This document shows positions 1-9,500 of a stretch of DNA of 17,239 bases, piece after piece. Position 1 is the stretch's first letter, and every line of letters starts with the position of its first letter. The stretch spans positions 1 to 17,239 of the forward strand of contig JBLHWU010000144.1 of the NCBI GenBank assembly GCA_047629355.1, read 5' to 3'. The position numbers and the translations under genes are program-made. This stretch comes from CAYUNA01 sp047629355 (GTDB lineage: Bacteria > Bacteroidota > Bacteroidia > Chitinophagales > Saprospiraceae). The notes below the pieces were generated by a model. The model was not told where the DNA came from. It worked only from the letters and a program-made list of their open reading frames with translations, and made no database searches.

Positions 1-198
1 CATCTTTATTCCGCTATTTTCCTTTTAAAAATAGTTCCGTGATGTAGACCATGCAACGATTTTTAAAAGAAAACTATCGAAAAAATCTTGCTTTCAAATT
101 TTACCCTAATAAATAATGTCACGTACTTATTTCCTATTTCAAAGGTAAACTTTTTTTGATATAAAAAATAATTTTAACATTTAATCAAAAAGCAGAAC

Positions 199-234
199 AA
201 AAAAAACCATCCCCTCGTTTTCGCAAAGAGATGG
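199..234 (-). terminator. Probable intrinsic terminator of the giant adhesin gene
   Basis: Read on the minus strand, CCATCTC pairs with GGGATGG (one T-G wobble) around a purine-rich loop, and an uninterrupted run of eight T follows at 206-199. The hairpin lies about 30 bases after the TAA stop of the giant gene, where a Rho-independent terminator would be expected. The rest of 1-198 is A+T-rich and shows no gene or other structure. Confidence 0.6.
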
Positions 235-263
235 CTCAAAGATTAAATTATTATGAATATTTT

Positions 264-528
264 TTATCGTTGAATTTGGACAAAACCCCTCTTCATCTCT
301 CCTTTATTGTACTTAAACATATAGAAGTAAGTACCATCTGGAACAATTAAATTACGGTATTCACCTTCCCAAAGTCCATTTTTAGAATAATTCAAATCAC
401 GGAATACCCGGTTACCCCAACGGTCATAAATCAACAGTTCATTCTCTGGAAACATTTCCAAGTTTTGAATCATAAATCCGTCATTTATGTCATCACCGTT
501 TGGTGAGAAACCAGATATTGGTACTGGT
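264..528 (-). other. T9SS type B (CHU_C/gliding-associated) C-terminal sorting domain of the giant adhesin
   Basis: The last ~87 residues begin PVPISGFSPNGDDIND and continue with an IYDRWGNRVF strand, a W-E-G turn and PDGTYFYMFKY, ending in RGFVQIQR. This is the recognisable type B sorting module, thought to direct cargo through the T9SS of Bacteroidota and to be removed or retained for surface attachment. It is the strongest single indicator of phylum in the window. Confidence 0.9.
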
Positions 529-3500
529 TCTGTGCATTCTATCAGTAGGTTAACGGTTGCGATATCACAGCCGTTTTCATTACAAATTTCATAAGTGAAG
601 GCATCGAAACCACAGTATTCCAAATTAGGAGAATACACCACATTATCACCATCAATAATCACCGAACCATTGGCAGGGTCTTCTGTGATATTGAAACTCA
701 CAAAGATACCGTTGATTTCGTCGTTTGCTATAACTGGAATCGTTACTGCTTCGTTGATTTGGGTAGTATCGCCGTCAATATTCGCATCTGGCAACAAGCC
801 GCTACTGATGATATTTACGGTCAAAAATACGGTGTCACACAAGTCATTGTCATCACAAATGACGAGTAAGAAATCAGAAGAACCGAGTTCTAAACCTGTG
901 TAATTTACGCAGTTGCCGTCGATGGTGTAATCTAAGTTATCACAGTTGTCACAAGTCACTTCCAATGCACTTGCTGTGCCTGGTACTTGTGCATCATCGA
1001 AGCAATAAGTGCTGTCGTTGTTGAGCAATACATTTTGTATAACCGTTTCTGATTCGATGCAGAATACTTCTACCATTAAGGTATCGGTACAGGCATTGTC
1101 ATCTGTAAAAATCACTTGATGCGTGCCGACAGTCAACCATAAGGTCGTGCCGTTTGGTAGTAAATCAGTACTTGGTTCAAGGTTAGCGTTGCCACCTGTT
1201 GCCGTCTGCGTCACTTCAATCATACCGTAAGTGAAAGCTGGATTTCCACCACCGATATTCAAGGTCGATGGGTTCAAATTCCAGATTCCTGTTGGGTCAT
1301 TATTATTCATAAAGCTGACCAATTCCGCAACGTTATTAAATGTTCCCGAAACAGTCGCACCATTTAAGACCCAAGTGAATTCGTACGGGCCATTATTTCC
1401 ACCATCCGGAATAATTACCGATGGGTAAGTAAAGGTCGTATCATTCAAACAACCATTCAAGTCGCCTGCATAAGCCACGTCGTTGTCTGTAATTCCGTAG
1501 TTCAAAGCATTAGAAAGTGGTACTTCGATACATACGCCAGCCACACCGCCACAATCCGCCGTTTGCGCCAAAGCTTCTTCGTTTGGTACGAAATCTTCAC
1601 ATGGCACATTACATGCTTCTACCGTAATTTCAAATAACGTCGTATCACACACATTATTTACATCGCAAGCAACGAAACAAATAGTGTCCAATCCAGCAAA
1701 ATCAGGTATTGGACTATAAGAAAAGCAGGTATCACTCAAGAACGACAACGCGCCATTGGTTGGCTGTTGGCAAACAGTGACGCCTTGTAAATCACCTGTC
1801 AATTCGCTTAAATTAATGCATAAATCAATGGAGTTCGTACCGCATTCTACCGTATCAATAACCGTTTCTATCATTGGTGCAGATGGGTCGCAATCCGTAC
1901 CGACCGCCATATTATTCAATTCAATTACACAACCATTTTCGTCGGTCACCGTCACGCTGTAAGGAGTATTTGGTATCAGATTAGTCGCTTCGTTGCTTGT
2001 TGAAATATTATCAGACCAAGTGTAGGTATAATCACCTGCACCAATTACTTCGATACTAATTGCACCGTCATTGCCTGCACAAGTTGCATTTTGCATAGTT
2101 GGTATTGCAGTGAATTGTACGTCATTTTGTAAGACTTCTGCATTCACGATTTGCTCACAACCATTTTCATCGGTCACCGTAATTTGATATAACCCGACCA
2201 CCAAATTAGCGGCTTGATTGTCTGTCGAAACATTCGGCTGCCAAGCGTAAATATAAACGCCTGTGCCCGTATTGGTAATCATAATGCTACCCTCCGCCGT
2301 ACCGCAATTCGTATTGACAGCAATGGCTTCAACTGACCAATCAATTGGTGTATTTTCAACTTCGACTTCCGTCGTCATTTGACAACCGTTCGCGTCCACT
2401 AAAGTTACCGTGTAAGTGCCTGAAGCTAAGTTTTCAGCAGTGGCAGTCGTCGAAACATTTGGTGACCAAGTATAAGTCAAATCACTTGGATCATTCGCTA
2501 CGTTCAAGGTTGCTATACCGTTGTCGTTGCCACAGGTAGTTGGCGTTGATTCTGCAGTAGCAGACCACGTAGGCATGGTCCGATTGATGGTGACAGATGC
2601 GCTGGCAGTACAGCCAAATTCATCCGTTGCCAAGATTTCATAAATGCCTTCTGACAAACCAAATGCTGCGTTCGTCGTTGATACAGATGGTGTCCAAACG
2701 TAGCTAACGATACCATTTTGGTTCGCTGCCGATAAGGAGATTTCACCGTCCGCATTCATACAAGTCTCGTCCAATTGACTATCAACAGTCAATTGTAAAT
2801 CACATGGTTGACAATCGTTTGTTATTGCCAAATTTCCTAAAACAACTTGACAACCAGTTGCATCTACTACCGTTACCGAATAAATTTGACTTGCCGTCAA
2901 TCCTGTTGCTGTTGCAGAAGTCGAAACTGCTGGATTCCAAGTGTAAGTCATCGCGCCAATACCGCCTTGAATAGCTAAGGTCAACGTTCCATCATTTTCT
3001 AAACAACTTTCTGGCGTTGCGGTGAAATCAACTTTCAATTCGTCTGGTTGAGTAATTTCAATTTGCACAGAAGCACTACAATTTGCAGTGGTATTTGAAA
3101 TCGTGTAAATACCTGGCTCTAAGTTAAGAATTGGCGTTACGCCCATTGCACCATTCGCATTTATCACTGCATATTCAATATTTATATTTGAAATAACGGA
3201 ACCGTTGTTTTCACCAAAACAAGTAATATTCGTCGTCGTAATATCGTTTGCCGTCAAAGTTGCTGCTTCGATATTTTCAATAGCAACAGTTGTTTCAATC
3301 ACACAATCTGTCGCATCATCGGTAATGGTTACTCCGTAATCGCCGCCAGCCAAATCTGATGCTACATTTGAAGTAGAAACGTTTGGCGACCAAGTATAAG
3401 TTAAGTTGCCTTCCATGCCTGAAACCGTAATTTCCGCACTTCCCAATGCACCTTGACAAGTTGGCTGGGTTACATTTTCATTAGCAATTGCTATGTTGCA

Positions 3501-6500
3501 AACAAATGGTGCAACTTCCACAATCACTATTATGTAGGTAGTATCACACTGATTTGGATTGTTGTTATAACAGTGAACCACGCCAATTTCGTCAGGCGAT
3601 GTGCCCAAGTAACCCGTTGCTGGTGTCAACGTCACACATTCCCCATCAATGTTTGTGCATTCGACAGTTACTGCATTTCCAGCTTGAAAAATAGTCGCGC
3701 TGGTAATCACACCGTCATAGTCCAATTCATTTGTCGTCAAACAAACTTCTTCTTCTCCTTGAATCGTTACGGTCAAAAAGTCGATGCAATCTTCTTCTTC
3801 AATATTGAAATAAATTTTTTCATCACAATCAGGAAAATCAGGCAAGTTGATAATCAAAATATAAGTGCCCGGTGCTAAGTCCGTGTATTCATTGCCAGAG
3901 GGACTTTGCGTTCCAAGGTTTGGCAACAACAAATATTGATACAAAGATGGGTCAATGCTCATATCAACAGAAATTGAACCGTTGGTTTGACCACACTCTG
4001 CATTTTGAATATTTGTTGCATTCACTAAAATATTTGGACAATCGCACACATCTTCTACCGTGATGATTTGTGCATCCGAGCAAGAGTTTCCACAATCATC
4101 CGTAGCAATCCAAGTACGCGTCAGGACATAGCCACAGCCATCTGGATTTGCGATTTGCGATTCTACAAATTCAATAGTAACGTCGTTGTCACACAAATCA
4201 GTTGCCGTTACATCCGCAGGTACTGACACATCTTCAAATGCTTGATTGATGGTAATATCCTCAGGAATGCCCACCAAGATTGGTTTTTGATCGTCTGCAA
4301 TTCTAACGATAATGCAAATTTGGCTCATATTTCCACAACCATCATCTGCTTTCCAACAACATTCTAAACGGACAAAATAGCCGTCCACATCGCAATCACC
4401 AAAAGTTTCCATTTCCATGAATTCGACATTAACCTCGTTGCAATTATCCGTAGCAGTCACATCGTTTGGACCAAAAGGAATCGCTTCGGTACAGTCATAC
4501 GTCACAGAATCTCCATCCATCAAACCATCTAATGCTGGATGGTTGAATTCAATTTCTGGTGCAGTCGTATCAACAATCGTAATCAATTGCGTCGTCGTTT
4601 CTTCGTGTCCACATTCATCAGTTGCCGTCCAAACGCGGATACATTTTTGCGAACAAGTCGCTTCATCGTAAGGCAAAGTTAAGGTCATCGTATCAACCGT
4701 TGGTGGGGAACACATATTGGTTGCTATCAAAATTGGGAACGCTGGTTTCGCTTCATCACACTCAATCGTAATGTCGTCTGGTCCGTCTTCTAAGACCAAA
4801 TTATCAACCATTACGACGATTTTTTGCTGTGCCCATGCAGCGTTCAAACATTCATCGTAGAATAACCACGAACGCACAATTTTATAAATTTCACAAGTAT
4901 CACCAAGGATAACTTCTTCAAAATCCATTTGAACATTGTCATCACAATTGTCTGTTACCGTCAAAACGGGAACTGGTGGAATACTGTTGCAATCAACCGT
5001 CAAATCCGCTGGTAAATCAATCACTGGTGGCGTGGTGTCAGTAATGAAAACAGTAATCGTAATTTCCGTAAAATTACCGCAGTTGTCTTCCGCGTACCAA
5101 GTCAAGGTTCGTTTCAAATAATAACCATCATCTTGACAAACGCCTTCTTCCTGAATTTCTGTAAAATTCGTGATTGGATTCGGGTCACAATTGTCATCAT
5201 AAACTGCATCGCTTTCCATAATCGTATCCGCTTCGTCACATTCTAAAGTAACAGAACCGCCATTGCTAACACCTGTCAATAAAGGGTTATTGAAGGTAAT
5301 TGTTGGTGCAGTCGTATCGTTTAAAGTGATTTTTTGTATATTCGTTACCGTGTTTCCACAATCATCCGTTGCCGTCCATTCTCGAATGATAAACATTGGA
5401 CAAGTGCCTGTAATTGACGCATCAACGAAAGTTAAATCTGGATCAGTATCGCAATTATCAACCGCTTTTACATCAGAAATAATGTCTTCATCACACTCCA
5501 CCGTCAAATCAGGAATGTTGATGATAAATGGCGCTGCTACGTCAATAAAACCAGCGTCAATACTATTGACAGACTCACTGCCACCGATTGAAAAAGATGC
5601 CGTCGTTCCTGTACTTGAGTTAACATCACTATCTAAGCTATCATCGTTTCCTTGGTCTTGTTGTGCATAATCCAAACCAATGCCTGGTACCGCAAAACCT
5701 AATGTGTAATTGCCCGATTGTACATTCATAAATAGGTAAAAACCCATCGCATTCGTCAAGCCACTCACCGTCGTTGAGTTGTCCAAATTACTTAAAGTTA
5801 CTTCCACATTTGCAATTCCAGTCTCCCCTGCATCTTGAATACCGTTATTGTTACAATCTTTAAAAACAAAATCTCCAACGCTTCCGAAAGGTAAAGTGAA
5901 ACCAGCGGAAAAATTATTGATGCCAATCGTTGGATTGAACGTAATAATAGCCGTTTGTCCAGTAACTGGGTCAGCGTCGCTATCCACGTTATCATTATTT
6001 CCTTGGTCTTGTGGCGACCCTTCGTAATCATTATTGCCTGTAGAATCAGCGCTAAAAATAACGTAATAATTACCTGCTGGTAAATTTGGAAATTCATAAA
6101 CACCACTACCATTGGTCATCGCCGTAGCCACAACCATATCCGCACTATTGTATAAAGTAACGGTCACATTCGCAACGCCTTGCTCATTCATATCAAAAAT
6201 ACCGTCGCTGTCTGCATCTCCAAACGCTACGCCACTCAAGGTTGAGGTTTGGAAAAATCCAGCACCAACATCGTTGTTGTTTCCATTTAATGGATTGAAA
6301 GCAATGACATCAGTTTGTCCAGTATTTGGATTAGGGTCAGAATCATTTTGACCATTTCCTGCATTTTGAGAAGAACCAACAAAATTGGTTACGCCATTAG
6401 CATTCGTTGTTTCATCAAAAACAATGATGTAATTGCCTGCTTCTAAACCTGGAAAACCATACAATCCTAAGTCACTTGTATTCGTGGTGGTTACTACCGC

Positions 6501-9500
6501 ATTTCCATTGTCTGCATTCAATAAAGAAACCGTCACACCTTCGATACCCATCTCACCAGCATCAGCAAAGCCGTTGCTGTTTGTATCATTGAAAACAAAG
6601 CCGCCAATCGTACCATTTGGCAGGTAAAATCCTGCGCTAAGGGTATTGTCATTACCTGCGGTTGGGTCAAAATTAAAATTAGCCGTTTGACCAGTCGTCG
6701 CATCTGCATCGCTGTCTAAAGCATCATTGTTGCCTGCATTTTGAGGTGAACCAAGGTAATCGGCGTTGCCTGTTGCTCCAGAATTAAAGACGATATAATA
6801 GTTGCCAGCTAGCCGATTTAAAAAACTGTAAGCGCCATTTGCAGCAGTGGTTGCAATGCTAATTTGGTTTCCGTTGGTATCAAATAACGTTACGCTTGCA
6901 TTCTCTAAACCTTGCTCGCCATTGTTTAAAGTACCATTTGAGTTGCCATCTATCCAGACAAAACCGCCAATAGTTGCTGCTGCAAAATAACCTGCGCTAA
7001 TGTTATCAATAGAACCGTTGACAGGGTCAAAAGCGAAAATCTCCGTTGAGCTATTATTTGGATTTGGGTCGCTATCTACATCATCGTCATTGCCCTCGTT
7101 TTGAGGAGAACCTTGGTAATTTGTTACATCTAACAAGTTAGTTGACACATCAAAACTAACCATATAATTTCCTGGAGGTACATTGGTAAAAACGTAATTT
7201 CCACTGCCATCGGTGAACGCGGTTTCAACAACCACATTATTGTTATCGGTATCTTGCAAAATAACAGTTACGGCTATAATCGTTCCTTCGCCAGCGTCTT
7301 GAATCCCATTGGCATTGCTGTCCACAAAAACAGCTCCTCCCATGTTTGCATTTAGAGAAAACAAACCTACATCCCAAGTTTTATCATTGCCATTATCTGG
7401 CTCAAAATTGAATATTTGCGTAATTCCAGTCACTTGATTCGGGTCAGAATCAATTGTATCATCATTTCCTACGTTATCCATCGCAAACATATAATTGGTC
7501 ATGTTTGCTGCGTTATTCCTATTAAATTCAATAACATAATCGCCAAATTCGATATTCAAAAAGCAGTAAGTACCGTCAGGATTGGTCGTCGTTGTCATCA
7601 CTAAATTCAAATCTCCATCGTATAAACTCACATTTATACCACCAACACCAGTTTCGCCATTGTCATTAAGCCCATTGTTATTAGCATCGTTAAATGTCGC
7701 GCCACCCAATTGAGCAACAGGGTTAACATTTGTACCCGTAAAACCGAAACCATAAGAATGATTAACAAAGCCTTCACCGCCTGTATTTACCGTAATAGAT
7801 GGATAACCTGCAAAGTTTCCAGGCATTTGATTGCCTGCAAGAAGCGCATCCGAATCCGTTTTATCAGGAGTGTGTCCGCCGCCCACATCTGGATTGGTGA
7901 CAAACAATGAATTATTTAATTGAGCAGAAGATGGGTCAAATTGTCCACCTGTACCCGCTATGATATGGTACGTTGTTGTCGCTTCAATTGTACCACTATT
8001 CAAGGTTGTTTCATTAAAATTATAATGTCCAGTAGCCGTTGTTGTCGTCGTTCCTAATTCGTTTCCAGCATTGTCAATCAACGTAACATTCACGCTTGCC
8101 AAAGCAGGCTCGCAAGCATCTTGCACACCATCTTCATTAAGGTCATCCCACATATAACCGCCAATTTCTAAAGGCGCACCCAAATCACACATGGTAATCA
8201 AAGCTCCTAATCCATTCGCTTTTGAGAAGGTAGAAATACTTGAATTTCCGGTTTGGAACAATCGATAACCTCGAAAACGCGTCTCTCCTGTCGTGTTGCT
8301 CATGTAATTGACACCACCAATATTCAAGCTTGTACCCAATGGGTCAAGCGCAGTCGTCGCCACTTGTCCAGCACCTGGATAAAATGCCAAATCCCCTTGC
8401 GCCGTTTCAGAATGCGGCGTATTGGTTGAAGAGACTGGAAAGTTGAATAAATCATTGAAATAAAACTCTCCGCCGCCAGGTCCTTGCATATTTCCAACAC
8501 CAGAAAAATTACCAGTTGTTGGTGCATTTCCTGGAATTTCACCCACATAATCAGCCGTTAAAGTACCTACCGTTGCATTATTTTCTAAAACATAAGTTCC
8601 AGCATTGTAGTGTGCCCGTAAAATGTCACCACCAGAGATACTGGTCATCAAAGGTGTAGTTCCGATTACTGGCCAGTTTTTATTACCCAATTGATGTCCC
8701 ATTCTGTCCATGAAACCCAAAATCATTGAACCGTCAATATCAATTTCAATATCTGATAATACTGGTGTTGGATAAACGAAAGTTGTATTCGCGTGACATT
8801 GCGTCGGCATCGCACCACCCGTCAGCCAAGGATACCAGCCAGCAAAGTTTTCACAATTAGTTGCATTCGCCGCATAGCCTTTGGTATAATCCAATGAAAA
8901 ATTGATTATTTCAGAAAAAGTGTTGCCATTCAATTGAAAAACATACGCCTGCAAATCACCCGCATCATCCGAACTCGAAGCATCACAAACACCACCTGCA
9001 TAAACAGTATTTCTGAAAATTTTCAACGCAAATGGTCGAAAAACACCTCCTGCGCAACCGGGGTCAGGCAATGGATAAGCATCCACATCCGCCGCAGTTG
9101 GTGCGCCATTACTAATATCAATCGAATAAACAGTTTTATCAAAAAGATTGACTAGCCATAATTTACCATCATTATATTGTAATGCACCAATACCTTCTGT
9201 TGCTACTTTATCGTAAGCCGCCGCATCATTGGAAGTGTCTTCTACTGCCGTTGGTAAATTCCGACCAGCTGGTCCATTTTCAGGAATACTTCCAACATCG
9301 ATACCCAATGATTCCACATCTAAAAATTCCGTAATCGTTGGGTTATTTAGGTTACTGGCATCCATTGAATAAATACCGCCAATGCCCAAAGTCCCCATTC
9401 CAGCAAATCGTTTGATGAATGCGGACACATATAAAGTCTTATTCTCCCGGTCAAAAGCTAAACCGTAAGCGGAGCCAATTTCCCATGCATTCGCCAATTC

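Noticed and set aside
3453..3878. Plus-strand open frame of 141 codons inside the giant adhesin
   Set aside because: Antisense shadow of a clearly coding region with well-conserved repeat motifs; no protein-like features of its own.
5263..5670. Plus-strand open frame of 135 codons opposite the HYR-like region
   Set aside because: Antisense shadow created by the repeated codon pattern of the HYR modules.
5546..7715. CRISPR or DNA-level tandem array suggested by regular spacing
   Set aside because: The period is in protein-coding repeats of about 364 bases with diverged DNA; it is a domain repeat, not a CRISPR array.
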